Part shown: positions 39,270 through 51,507 of the stretch, in pieces
Numbering within the stretch: position 1 is the stretch's first letter
Layout: each line of letters starts with the position of its first letter
NCBI RefSeq assembly: GCF_026212465.1
Contig: NC_080053.1
Location: forward strand, 18,125,306-18,189,305
Source of the DNA: Amaranthus tricolor
Taxonomy: Eukaryota; Streptophyta; Magnoliopsida; Caryophyllales; Amaranthaceae
Direction: 5' to 3'
Length of the DNA stretch: 64,000 bases
Program-made: the position numbers and the translations under genes
The notes under the pieces: generated by a model
What the model saw: only the letters and a program-made list of their open reading frames with translations
The model's database searches: none
Told to the model about the DNA's origin: nothing

Positions 39270-39676
39270 AATTTTTGAAATAGACAAGTAAAATTATTAA
39301 AAAAATATACATTAAGCTATATTTCAACTTATTTCCAAATGTAAGCGCCTTCATTCTAGAGCTTAGATTCGGTTCTGTTCACAGTTAGTAACTGCGAACA
39401 GAGGCAAACTGGTCAAAAAAAGTCAACTAAGCTGTTTGCAGTTAGTAACTGCGAACAGGATATTTGGTCAAAAAAAGTCAACAGCTTTGTTCGCAATTAA
39501 TAAGTGCGAATAGCTCTTTTGGCTTTTTTTTGAATCAAACCCTTTGTTCGCAGTTAGTAAGTGCGAATAGAACCAATACCTCAGGTTTGGAAATTAAGCG
39601 CTTATATTTGAAAATAAGTTGAAATATAGCTTAATGTATGCTTTTTTTGATAATTTTACTTGTCTATTTCATATTT
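39270..39676. mobile_element. MITE with four internal palindromes
   Basis: The 407-bp insert is flanked by the perfect 12-bp direct repeat TCAAATATTTTG (39258-39269 and 39677-39688). The arms match over about 95 bp (TGAAATAGACAAGTAAAATT and its complement). Between the arms are four copies of a 27-bp palindrome at 39375-39401, 39432-39458, 39486-39513 and 39543-39570. The core is GTTCGCAGTTAGTAACTGCGAAC. The size of the flanking duplication suggests a MULE-type MITE. There is no coding capacity. Confidence 0.85.
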
Positions 39677-40013
39677 TCAAATATTTTGTCATTTGGACGA
39701 CTTTATTAAAAGAGTGTCATGTGGAATTTGACAACTCTTTGAGTTGTATGATTGAAAAATTACGAAATAAGAATAAGAATATTTGATGCTATTATTTTTT
39801 GCTAGTTACTTATTTTTGGGCATGCAATAATTTTTTTCCTTGTAGCATAAAGGTCGAATCTACAATATTTACTATCACTTGAATATGTTCAAACCTCAAA
39901 TATTTTGTCATTTGGACAACCTTATTAAAAAAGTGTCATGTGTGATTTGACAACTATTTTAATAAGTTGTATGATTAATACCGAGTGGTGCGATGCATTT
40001 TTTTAGAGCATCA

Positions 40014-40440
40014 AGCTATTAAGTTATGTGATTAATTTACCAAGAGTTAAATTTCCTTACATGAAATTTTGACTCTAAAGGTCGGATTTATATCTATAAA
40101 ACATAAAGTTAGACTAAAACCCAAACCCAAAATCTAACAAAGAAGATCCAAATTCAACCCGAACTTGTAGGTTTATAAATAGAAGACCCAAACTCTTAAA
40201 TTAGAGTCAAAATTAGCTCTAATTAAACCAAATTGTGTGATCAAGTTATGTAATAAATTTACAATGAGTAAAATTTCTTTATTTTAATTTTGGACTCTAA
40301 GGGTCAGATCTATATCTATAAAACTTAGACTTAGTCCAATACCCAGACCCTAACCTAAAAGATCCAAATTCGACCTGAACTCGTAGAATTCAATAAAAGA
40401 AGACTCGAACTCTTTAATTAGGATCGAAACTGGGTCTAGA
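40014..40440. repeat. Two-copy tandem repeat, unit about 220 bp
   Basis: AGTTATGTGATTAATTTACC near 40023 recurs as AGTTATGTAATAAATTTACA near 40244. Matching follows through TATATCTATAAAAC, GATCCAAATTC and GAAGAC.CGAACTCTT. The copies have drifted. No coding content. It precedes the 3' end of the RraA-like gene. Confidence 0.7.
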
Positions 40441-40656
40441 CCAATGGTTCAAGACTAGTGACCTATAACTACAAGCCTACCAGGCTTGTATATAACCAGG
40501 CTACGTAAACATTTCATTATTGAAAACCTCTTACAATGGCACATTATAGGCTTGTATATAGACCCAAAACTCCAAAAACAATAAAAGTAAACATACAATC
40601 AAGTGATGAAACATATTTCTTGAACCAATAATGATGAAACTGCTCACAACATATGA

Positions 40657-41157
40657 TCAAACAGAAAGTTCAGATCTAGAAACCAGAATTCCATCAGTAT
40701 CTGCATAAAGCCATTCACAATCACAAATTCGTGTTCCAGCGATCGTAATTGGTACATGCTTCTCCCCTACGCCTTTCTTGTTGGCTTTCATCGGATGAGA
40801 CCCTAACGCTCTGACCGCTATATCACATCCGTTGATCTCATCGACATCCCTGATGCACCCATTCACAACTATTCCTGACCATCCATTGTTCTGAGCCTGC
40901 TACACCGGATTGCCTCCCAATATCGCACATCGCAAGCTCCCTCCACCATCCACAACAAGAACCCTACCGCTGCCTCTTTCCTCGAGAAACTCTCGGATCA
41001 ACACATTGTCATCAAATACTTTGAGGGTAACTATGGGTCCACTGAACACTTGTCGTCGCCCATATACCTGAAAGATCGGTTGTAGGGCCCACAATTCACC
41101 ACTTTGTATTAGCTGTGAGTTAGCATCACAGACTTCAGCAGTTGCCACCATAGCCAT
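40657..41157 (-). pseudogene. RraA-like (HMG-aldolase-like) gene with one in-frame stop
   Basis: The reading frame of 167 codons is uninterrupted except for TAG at codon 86 (40900-40902). Before it: TAEVCDANSQLIQSGELWAL, QVYGRRQVFSGPIVTLK and VLVVDGGGSLRCAILGGN. After it: GWSGIVVNGCIRDVDEI, RALGSHPMKANKKG and ADTDGILVSRSELSV. This is the full plant RraA-like protein (usually about 166 aa). The Arg-Asp pair in GCIRDVDE, which binds substrate and metal in the family, is kept. Family knowledge: members are called putative 4-hydroxy-4-methyl-2-oxoglutarate aldolases or regulators of RNase activity; the plant role is not settled. A CTCACAG acceptor lies 11 bp before the ATG, suggesting a 5'-UTR intron and arguing against a processed retrocopy. 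The stop may be a real recent inactivation or a sequence error. CEWLYAD near 40700 has Cys where Gly is common. Confidence 0.85.
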
Positions 41158-44100
41158 GTTTTATGGAACTGTGAGCATATCATATGCAAGTAAGGGATCA
41201 TGTAAGTCAAGTTACAGATACCATTCAACGTAAAAATTATAGATACCATTCGATGTAACACTATGAGAAAAGACCGATCTCTCTCTATCTCTCTAAACGT
41301 TACAATGTTAGTCTCAGGGCCGTTCCTGGGGTAGGAAAAGAGTGTCGCTGCCCAAGGCCCAACATACATAAGGGGCCAATTTCGGTGTAATCCGTAAGAT
41401 AATAACTTGTTTGGTATGAATAAAGTAACACAATGAATAAGTATTAACCATAAAACTCCATAAGAGGAAAGAAAGAGAGAGACAAACGAAAATGGGGAAT
41501 ATTAGTTGATTGCAAAAGGGAATATCATACTTCATCATCAGGCAATGGACTATCTCCCTCAACATTTAAAGGTAATGTATATATTACCGCAAAAAAAAAG
41601 AGGTAACAAAACAAGGTGATATGCTACCATAAAGTAATATAAACAGTTTCCCAAAAGCCAAAACAAACACTAGATAACAGTAACCTTTAAAAACACATAC
41701 CAAACACCCCCTAAAAGGTAAATTGCTACTTTGTTAGTCTACTAACCTGCAATACATTTACTTATATTTTTCTTTTTTGAATGATAAAATCACAAAACTA
41801 TGATCTAACAAGTGATAAGGTCGACCTTGAACTAAACGTACAAACTATTGCAAACCGTTGCCATCAAGATCTAAGCTACCAGAAGCTGTATTTTTCTACA
41901 TTATCATAAAAATAACTACAGGGCCATAGGCGTTTAATATAAAGCTCACAAAGGAAAATAACGAGATGTTAAAGGATGCATACAACCTTAAAAGAGATTA
42001 ATTCTACTTGACCCTCAATCCGACTACAATAGTAAACTCTTTATTTCGTAAAACATAAGAAATAGGGATATGAACAGTTTTTCTTAACCCCTCCCAATAA
42101 TAGCATATAAGAGAGTCTAGGAAAAGTCTAATAACCTATTTATTGAAAATATCCACTTATTTACAACCACAATTTCGTACTTTGCAAATGAATGGAAAGA
42201 AATGAGCCTCGGCCCTCGGGTTAATAGGTTTCCTTCATGATTAAAACACGTGGTGCAGCAGAATAGGCAACCAATCTTAAATAGTGAAAATGCTAGAAGT
42301 AGTACTAAACACAAGAGGCCTACTTCTCTTCACCTAATTGTTAAACTGAAGAAAACATATTATAAAGTGCATATCGTGCCTACGAAGGAGGCGTGGAAAA
42401 TTGCACCAATTTCATCATGTAGAACTTTTTATACATAGTAGTAAACAGAATCCATACATTGATCTAGCTTACTATGAATCATCAGTTTATGAAAGTAAAT
42501 AGGGCAAACAAAAGAGAAACAACGGGTTTACTGTTTATGTATCTTGTGACTTGTAGTACATTGTAAATCAATATCAAGACACATGGATAGCAAACCGCTA
42601 AATTCAATCTACAAACCACTTTAGAGGTTTAGTATTCATGTATCGTACATTAATTTGCAAATCGACATCGGTTATCACTATCAACAAACAATTTTTTACA
42701 AAATTAGAGCCTATAAGCTCATTACTTAGCAACCTTAGGATATACTTTTTAATCGTGTACAACCTTTCGCCACCGTGTTTTTGGCATTATGGCCATAGTG
42801 TGTAAACAAGGCTGCATTGCATCATGTTGGTAGTTAGCTACATTGGAAAAGGTTTTCAAAAAAACGAACCGATACCCGCATTGTAAAGATGTAAAACAAT
42901 CGCGTTATGGGTCGTGTTAAGGGATATCTTATGGTTTCGACCAATCTTTAGGACTAGTGTTTACCGCATCACTCCTGTTACCGCATTATTGTACTGTTAC
43001 CGCGATTGTGATGCTACCGCATTTTTACACTATGAATATACAGATTTGACAATGTTGTTGCTATATCAACTTTCTACTAGCCAAGAACTCCTAATTTTTG
43101 GAATACCGTAGTTTGAGGTAATAAGGGGAGGGTTATTCGAAGGGGTAACGAGATTCGACCTCAAGTTTCTCATCCAGAAAATGATACATACTCAACTAAG
43201 CTAAGACCCGATTCTCTACTAGCCAAAAACTAAACAAATGATATGATAATTTGTTAATTCTTCAATCAGAGCTATCAATTCACATACCTTAATAAATTGG
43301 AAACACTTTCACATAACTTTCAATCATGCTACACCAAATTGGAATTTTGTTAATTTTATGATCAGAGCTATCAATTCACATCCCTAATAAATTTTATGAT
43401 CATGCTACACCATATTAAGATACTCCAAATCCCAGATAAGAAATAGGGAATATATATGGATACATCAAAAGTACTTAAATCATAATGTTAGTTGTTACAT
43501 AACAAATCAGAGAAAACAAAAACCCATAAAAAATTGCTCCTACTACTAAAAGAATAAAACAATACCACCATTAATTACAAGAATCCAATTCAATTACCCA
43601 AAAAAGATACAGAATGAGTAAACGTCTTGTGTTTCCTTATTTGATCAAATAACAATATTCTGATTGGTTTTCCTCAAAATTTGCCCAATTTGATCAAACA
43701 TTGTTTAGCCAAAAGAGCAAATTGGAAAGGATAGGTAGTAGAAATTTTCACCTTAGAATCCACCTTTATGTGGAATTATAATGATTTTTTATTTTATTCA
43801 CGCTTGCATTGTAACATAAAAAAAATTATACCCTATAAAACAACGATAATGTCAACAGTTCTAATTTTTTTTATGCAAAAGTTCGAGTTCTTTTTTGTTA
43901 GCAATTCTTATTTTAAAGAACATTATTAATAATGTTAATAATCCTATGAGCTCCGTAGAATAGAAAATAAAATTTTATGTGAGCTTAAAGTCGAGAGTTT
44001 GATTTATTGCTTAATATTTTAGCAAATTTCTTCATTTTAGTACATCATCCTTTTGTCTTTGGTTTCTTTTTTAATATTCCATTTATTTTGTGAATTTAGA

Positions 44101-45110
44101 CTCTTATAGCATTCTCTAATAATCCCCACAACTTGTCTTGATGAAATCATCTGTTAGCTGCCTCATTCTGCACTTTTACTTGCTGATTTCTTTTCACTTC
44201 TTTTCTTCGAGCCAGCAAAGCATAATTTTAATCCATATACAAAATCTTTAAAGTAGATTTAGATAGTTGTTGCCCTCATTATCAAATTTAGAAGTATAGC
44301 AAAATGGGTGGAAATTTACATGAGATAGACTAATTGTCGGTCAACGAGGTTTATTAGGTCAAACAAACATTGTATTTTAGCTTCATCCAACATGCTATTA
44401 CATATTGGAGACATAAACATATGGTCTCAGACGTGGTTGTACAGGTGTGCACACATGGTGGGTGGTGATTGTACACGTGGCTCATCTTTTGAATTAACTT
44501 TTTTCATACTTTAACCTAAGTAACTTATTTATTTATTTTTTAATCAAATTTTATTTTTTTAATAAGTTTTAGTTCATTTTTACTAGGAGTATATTCATTT
44601 TTAAATTAGTTATATTTCATTTTTAAAAATTTATTTTATTATGTTCAATTTATTTATTATTCTAAAAACAGTATTTAAATTAAAAAAATGTAAATTTTAA
44701 TTTATTTTTTTATATATTTTCTTTATATTAATTTAAAATTTTTGATTTAGTATATTTATTATGTTTATAATAACTTATTCATATTATTAGTGAATAACTT
44801 AGGAAGATTTTTTTAAAAAAATAATTAAAAATATAAATCACCCGATCTCCAATACTCTCCCTACCATTGCACAAACGACTTTCTCCACCACCCCCTAGAG
44901 AATAGTGGTCACCTTTTTCCTCTACCAACCATTTATTTCTTTTTCTTTCCCCTACATCTTTCCTTTTTTTAAGCGACTATTAATACTTTCTTTTCATTTC
45001 CTCTACTTCTGGCTCGAACTCTTAGAGAAATTAAAACAATAGCTAAATATTTGATGAGAAATTTGAGATGAAGGATTTGAAAAAATAAATAATTTTCCCT
45101 TGGACTACAA
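41158..45110. other. Region upstream of the RraA-like gene, no readable gene
   Basis: Nearly 4 kb without coding signal. The part next to the gene may be its 5'-UTR intron (acceptor CTCACAG just before the ATG), but the donor could not be chosen. CT/GA runs at 41279-41297 and 41460-41485, a GTACACGTGGCTC word at 44473 and AT-rich DNA elsewhere are all I can see. Confidence 0.4.
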
Positions 45111-45119
45111 ATTGACCAT

Positions 45120-45690
45120 TTGATAAGTGGAATATTTGTCAACAACGACAATTACACCAAGAAAGTTTTAAAACGTTTTTACATGGACAAGGCTCATCCA
45201 CTAAGTTTCACAATGGTAGTCCGATCACTAAACAAAAAGGATGACCCATTCCGCCCACGAGAAGAAAATAAAAAAATTTTAAGCGCTAAAGTGCCATACT
45301 TGAGTGTCACTAGTGCTTTTAATATACTCAGCGAATAATACAAGACTTGATATAGTATTTTCTGTAAACTTGTTAGCTAAATAAAGTAATGCACCGACGA
45401 GAAGACATTTGAATGGGAAAAAACATCTATTTCAATACTTAGAGGAACTACAAATCTTATATTATTCTACCAGTTAAGGAATAATGTCATACTTATAGGA
45501 TATGTTGATGCAGAATACTAATCTGACCCACATAAGGTCTAGTCACAAACTGAATATGTATTTACATATGTGGGAATCGGAATATCTTGGAAATCTGTAA
45601 CAGCTACATCCTTAAATTATGCAGAACTTATAGCTTTATATGAAGCTAATCGAGAGTGTGTATGGTCATAGACGAATCTACTAACGGGCA
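45120..45690 (+). pseudogene. Copia RNase H-region scrap
   Basis: The + frames give YTKKVLKRFYMDKAHPLS and DDPFRPREENKKIL, then APTRR.., FQYLRGTTNLILFY, LIGYVDAEY, SDPHK and ALYEANRECVW. These are the RT thumb and RNase H parts of copia pol in the right order. Stops and frameshifts are frequent. No LTR is seen next to it. Confidence 0.85.
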
Positions 45691-45861
45691 TTCCAAACCT
45701 TAAAACTAACGCAACCCACCCCACCCACGATAGAGGACGCCGGCGGGCGGTCATACCTGCCGATCAACTGCTACACAAGCTTGCCTCCACTGTCTGTTTC
45801 CATTGCACCGGTCAAAACGCTAAAATCTAAATTGTGAATTGTGAATCAGTATGCTATTGTG

Positions 45862-45873
45862 ATTTTGAGGAAT
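45862..45873. repeat. Left target-site duplication of the LINE
   Basis: ATTTTGAGGAAT, identical to 53005-53016. A run of T (45873-45880) follows, the - strand poly(A) tail of the LINE. Confidence 0.85.
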
Positions 45874-45897
45874 TTTTTTTGGGTAGTTACTAGAAAA

Positions 45898-46347
45898 TTA
45901 TATTAAATTGAGATCAACCACAGTATCAAGACTTTGGGAAAAATGAGACATGTAAACAAAATCTCCAACCAAACCCAAGTTCCTGCGAGCTACAAGGTGA
46001 GTTGTCGTATTACCATTCCTTCCCACTAGATTACATTTAAAACCCCCAAAAAAAGTCGTAAGAGTGTTAATTTTATCAAAAAGAACAAAAGATGGAGCTA
46101 ACCCCGTAGCTTGTTTACCAATTCCATTGAAGACTATAGCATTGTCCCCTTCAAGAATAATATGAGAGTAGCCCATACGAATAGCCAATTCAACACCATA
46201 AACAGCGGCTTCAAGTTCACATAACTCCGGTGTCCAGAAGGCCTTAACTCTACAAACACTAGCCATTAGTAATTGACAGGAGCTATCCCTCGCCACCACT
46301 CCCAGACCTCTATCTCCATTGGCACCCACATTAGCATCTACATTCAA
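45898..46347 (-). pseudogene. LINE RNase H domain
   Basis: Frame of 149 codons. It has NVDANV at the first catalytic Asp, ELCELEAAVYGVELAI around the Glu, ILEGDNAIV at the second Asp and TTTHLVARRN at the C-terminal His region. This is the plant L1-type (RVT_3) RNase H at the ORF2 C-terminus. A stop separates it from the upstream domain. Confidence 0.85.
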
Positions 46348-46353
46348 CTTAAT

Positions 46354-47140
46354 CTAGCCGTCATTAGGAGGATACCATCTATTGAGAGTTGTACTATCCA
46401 ATTGTCTGGCACTCGTAAAAACCTTAGCTGCATAAGAGGTGTAATCGTGGAAGACATTAGCAAAGCTAGCAACATTTGCTTTGAAATCAATGGAGCCACC
46501 TTTAAAGATTTTACGATTGCGAACAAACCAAATGGCCCAAAGAGTGGAAACAATTGATATTAGCACTTCATAGGAGCATTTTTCTAAAAGCCAACGAAAC
46601 ATATCCAAAAAAGAGTGTTTAGGGGCTTCAAATTTCAGAGATTCCCCTGGGTGGTCTTTCCAAACCTCAAGCACATGTTGACAACTAACCAGAGCATGAT
46701 AGATAGATTTTGGGGCTAAATCACAGATGAAACAAAGAGGAGAAAGAGAAATATGTCTACAAAAACGCACCTCATTTACCGCCAAGCTACCTCTACATGC
46801 TCTCCATAGGAAATGCTGAGCCTTAGAAGGGCAATCAAGACTCAATAATTTCTTCCGAAAAAGAATATCAGCATTTGTTTGCACAGATGCATGAGAATGA
46901 TCATGGCCAAGAATACCAAGCCAATAGCACGACTTAACTGTGAATCTGCCATTTCTAGTAAACAACCAATAAAGACTATCATCCGGCCAGCATAGTGAGA
47001 AGGGAATGCTTTGAATATACTCCTTGACATGTTGGTAGATGTGGTTGGGAAGACTTAAAAGATCCTAAGTGCCTTCTTCAAATTAGATCAAGTCAGCTAC
47101 TCGCATCTCTGTATCACCATGGCCTAGCATATCCAACTGT
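46354..47140 (-). pseudogene. LINE zinc-finger RT domain (zf-RVT)
   Basis: The 203-codon frame at 46354-46965 includes FTVKSCYWLG, CPSKAQHFLWRACRGSLAV and LCFICDLAPKSIYHALVSC, the usual zf-RVT Cys/His pattern. The coding similarity continues up to about 47140 (LPNHIYQHVKEYI, then QLDMLGHGDTEMRVADLI) with two stops. There the solo LTR interrupts the ORF. Confidence 0.85.
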
Positions 47141-47145
47141 GTCGC

Positions 47146-48662
47146 CGATGTGCTCGATTTTAGAGCACATTTATCTCCTCATTATAGTGTCGAGTCTCGC
47201 GACTTAGAATGGTTGTTACACACTTTACGCATTATTTTACCTTGTTCTTGTCTCCATGGTGTTTTGAGGTAGGTTCAGGTATTTTTGAAGATTTCAAGGT
47301 ATTTTACTTTGCGTACGAGACTTAGATGCTTTAATCGAAGATTAGACATGCGTATGGAACCTTCTACAAGTATCCCAAGTCACCACCGAGAGCCTCGCAA
47401 AGTTCAAAGACCTTCTAGTGTTTCAAAGATACATTTAGAGAAGGACATCAAGGCATTCGACCACCCATTCGGTCGAATGGGTGCTGGCTCGGGCGAATAA
47501 ACCATTGGAACTCACGAAACATGATGGATGTCACTGTTTTGGGCGAATGAAAGCCCGATTCGGGCGAATGGTCGTGTAATGCTCGAGTTTGATGCTTAAA
47601 CGCACTCTAAAGCTCGAATCTACCTCCATTCGGTCGAATGAGGTACCATTCAGGCGAACCATAGTCCTATTCGGCTGAATGGAGGCCCCAGACTGCGCAA
47701 ATTCTTTTCTTCGTAAGTTTATTCCCGAGGGCTTTTAGGGGTTTTTACCCCTTTTGTTCCCTAGCTTATAAATACCCCCTCTTTTCTGTAAAACCCGGAT
47801 GCCTAGTATGGGTGCCTTTGTGCCTCACTCTAGAACATCACTCTTATTGCATTTCTCTTGTTTTTGCCCTAGTGTAGATTCAATGTTCTTCCTTTATGCT
47901 TTCTTCTACTTTTATGTGCTTTCATTTATGTAAGTTTACATTCATTTATTTCTTTCATATCTTTATTGCTTTCATTTATACTCTCTTTTAATGCTTTCTT
48001 AGTGTAGATTTGATGTTTTGATGTTTTTCAATTCCTTTATGCTTTCTTTTTTTCTTTCTTGACTTCATTTCATTTATACTTTCTAGAGTACGTTTAATGC
48101 TTTCCATGCTTGTTGCTTTTGTCTTCAATATGCTAGAGTAGTTTCTTTAGGGGTTTTAGGTTAGAGAAACCCTAGGTTTGGTCTTGTCTTCAATGTTTAG
48201 GATTAAGGTTGAGGTTGATGATGGTTGTTGATAGATATTCGATTCGAATCTTGTCCTGCCACTCCTAGAGAGACATAGGGCGGTTATAGGTCGTTCGTGT
48301 GGCTTATAGGGTCACCAACTTCCTCTCGATATCTAGAGTGTCTTAATTGATTATCGCTCAAACTCCCTTGACCTAGCTTATCTTTATTTCCAATAGACCA
48401 TCCTAGGGTGGATGTATATCTTGTCCCCGCTTGTCTTTCATTGTTGAGTTTCCCTTTTTATTCATGCTATTAGTTAAGTACACCCACCAACCAACCTTCC
48501 ATATAACCTTCCCACACCAAGTCTTTTGTCTAGCATCCCTTGTCCTTGTGGTTCGACCCCCAACTTACCATTACACTCGTTATAGTAGTATTAGGGTGAT
48601 TATAAATATTGTTTGTATAACTTGGTTCTTAGTATTAACGACGTGTTAGAAACCGGTTATCA
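47146..48662 (+). mobile_element. Solo LTR nested in the LINE
   Basis: Non-LINE sequence of about 1.5 kb lies between two parts of LINE ORF2. It starts near TGTGCTCGATTTTAGAGC and ends GGTTATCA. GTCGCC on the left and GTTGCC on the right may be a diverged target duplication. It has a TATA-like CTTATAAATACCCC at 47765 and repeated ATTCGGTCGAATG-type palindromes at 47455-47690. There is no internal domain. Borders are good to about 10 bp; the orientation is inferred from the TATA-like word. Confidence 0.65.
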
Positions 48663-50763
48663 GTTGCCGCCCCATTATGGACAAATCATTTAGCAGAAGC
48701 AACATTAATAGAAGAACCATTACCCACCCTCCAACAGAGACCCTCTTTGAGCAGAGATTTAGAACCCCAAAGACTCCTCCAAGTGCAACTCGGGTCATAA
48801 CCACGACTAGCCTACAAAACATTTGAGCGCTTAAAATACTTGGCTTTGAGGATAGCAGCTAATAGTGGACATTCACCTTGATGGATTCGCCATACCAATT
48901 TAGCTAGAAGAGCCATAATAAAAACACTAAGATCCCTGAAACCTATACCACCTCTATTCTTAGGCTCACATAAATTCGTCCAATTGTGCCAATGAATTTT
49001 CTAGTTACCATTGTCCGATCCCCACCAAAATCTAGCAATCATAGAATTAATCTCAGCAATAACCCCATCAGGAATGCAAAAGATACTCATGAGATATGTC
49101 GGGATGGCTTGAATAACTAATTTAATCATTATCTCCTTTCCCGCCCCTAATAGAAATTTCTCCTTCCTCCTAGCAAGCTTCTTCCAGGTGCGATCCTTAA
49201 TACAAGAAAAGATAGTCTTTTTCAATCATCCCATAATGGTGGGCAACCCAAGATATTTCTCATGACGATCAACTTTAGAAACTCCTAAGCGAGCAATGAT
49301 CACTTGTTTCAAGCTGTGATCCACATTTTTGCTGAAGGAAATTTAAGTCTTATCATAATTAACTTTCTGACCGAACGCTCTTTTATATGTGCTAATGATA
49401 TTAGCTAGAGAGGAGCATTCCTGCAAAGACGCTTGAGCAAAAATAATATTGTCATCAGCAAAAAATAAATGAGACATAATCGGAGCATTCTTACAAATCT
49501 AGGCCCCATTAATTTCCTTGCGCTGTGCAGCATGAGAGATCAAAGTTGAGAAAGCATCAGCACAAAATAAGAAGAGATAAGGAGATATCGGATCCCCTGA
49601 TGAAGACCTCTAGTGGGATTCAGATTACCACACCATACCATTAAGCTTGAATAAAAAGGAAACACTAATAATGCAGCTCATGACTCTATTCACCACAGGT
49701 CTATCAAAACCCATCCTAAGCATCCCAAGTTCAAGGAAATCCCATTCCACTCTGTCGTATGCTTTACTCATGTCCAATTTACGAGCAAAAGAATTGTTCT
49801 TAGATGAACTATTACGTTTCATGGAATGAAAAATCTCAAAAGCGATAAGGGCATTATCCGTGATCAAGCGCTTTGGGATGAAAGCACTTTGATTCAAAAA
49901 GATAACATCCCCCAAAAAAGGTTTCAACTTATTTGCAAGAACCTTTGAGATAATCTTATAAATGACATTACAACAGTTAATAAGACGAAACTCAGTCATA
50001 CATTTACGGTCTCTACATTTGGGGATCAAAGTAATACAATTTTTATTAATGTCATCCAAACCCACATTCCCTCTCCACCAATTCTTCACAAGCCCAATCA
50101 CGTCACCACTCGCAATATCCCAAAATTTCTGGAAGAAAAGAGCATGAAAACCATCTGGACCAGGGGCCTTGGTATGATGCATTTGAAAAAGAACTGCTTG
50201 AATCTCTTCCTCATTCGGTTCACAATCCAATTGCGCATTCATCTCATCAGTGACTAAATGGTTGATGCCAGCAAGAGCTTCTTCATAATTATCTGGGCTA
50301 CATGAAGTAAAAATCTAAGCAAAATAATCAAAGATAATACCTTCCATGTCCATGCTACTAGTTTTCCATACACCATCTACATTGTTTAAGCCCTTGATCA
50401 AATTTTGCTTTCTCCTGGATGATGTTTTGTGTGAAAGTACTCGGTATTCTTATCCCCATCTTTCAGCTCCTTGGCCCGAGCCCTCATATACCAATAAGAC
50501 TCCTCGAGACGATGAAGGTTGTCGAGCTCCATAGACATATCTTTGCATGTTTTGATCATATTAGCATCAGGGACCCACTGTTGAGCTTTGCTTAGTTTCT
50601 TCTCAGTCTTCTTAATCTTTTTGCGAATCTCACCAAAAGTTTTCTCAGCCCATTCAGCAAGAATCTGTGAACATTCTGCAATTCGGTCCACCATGTTTGC
50701 AGCCGGACGATCATTCCAAGCATCCTCAACCATTTTCCTGCAATCCACACTTGATAACCACAT
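48663..50763 (-). pseudogene. LINE reverse transcriptase
   Basis: Seen in order: a connector with AKELKDGDKNTEYFHTK (50450), KAPGPDGFHALFFQKFW (about 50140), ITLIPKCRD, FRLINCCNVIYKIISKVLANKLK, QSAFIPKRLITDNALIAFE and KLDMSKAYDRVEWDFL. After a frameshift near 49600 come GDPISPYLF and the catalytic FFADDNIIFAQ (about 49440-49475). Next are GAGKEIMIKLVIQAIPTYLMS (49080-49150) and the thumb to about 48670. The catalytic FADD is kept, but at least three stops break the frame. Confidence 0.9.
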
Positions 50764-51507
50764 GGATTCAAACCTAAAAGGCTTTGAACCTGACTCCTCA
50801 AAAACGTTAGCAGTAGATCAAAAAAGATGGGGCTATGATCTGATGTATAGATAGGGAAATGTTGAACACCAAAATGAGGGTACAAATCAAACCATGCGTC
50901 ATTAGCAAGAAACCTATCCAACCTCTCCATAATATGGATATTTGGAGAGTTACCTCTACGCCACGTAAAAGCACAACCCCGATACCCTAGATCTTTGAGA
51001 CCGCAATCTGATAAGCAATCCCTAAAAGCATTCATCTCTCTATCACCTCTCACTACACCCCCAATCTTCTGAGTCGAACTCAAAATCTCAATAAAATCAC
51101 CAAAAAAACAGACATGGGCCCTCAGCTGAACTTTGTAAAGATCTAATCAAATCTCAAGTATGAAATTTTTGAGAGCACTCCACCTAACCGTAAACACCAC
51201 AGATAAATCAGCAGTTACTACCATCAACATCCCTAACCTTCAACATAATGTGGTGACTAGAATAAGACACCAAGGTAGCATCCCATCCTTTCCACCAAAA
51301 GCCCAACCCTCCTGCATGACCCGCACTACTTAGACAAATACCCGAGTTAAAACCGCATTGAGACCGGACGACTTCTAATTTTTTATCTTCAACCATAGTC
51401 TCCATAGCAAAAATAAACTCCGGACGTTCACGCCAACACCAACTTTTGAGAGCGTTAATTGTCAAGGGATTGGCTAACCCTTGACAATTCCAACTTAAGA
51501 GTTTCAT
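50592..51507 (-). pseudogene. LINE APE-type endonuclease
   Basis: Starts MKLLSWNCQGLANPLTI at 51507 with the AP-endonuclease N-terminal WNC/QG motif and the Glu in FAMETMVEDK. A stop after DGSNC (51208) and a frameshift break the middle. The second half keeps FGDFIEILSS (where active enzymes have GDFNE), RGCAFTWRRGN, ERLDRFLAN and YTSDHSPIFF, the last with the catalytic SDH. It lies upstream of the RT in the same ORF2. Confidence 0.88.

Noticed and set aside
40900..40902. TAG as programmed read-through or recoding
   Set aside because: The downstream context only partly resembles the known read-through signal and no such case is established for this family; a mutation or error is simpler.
46354..46965. 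A 203-codon frame as a host gene
   Set aside because: It has the zf-RVT pattern and lies between LINE RT and RNase H inside the LINE borders.
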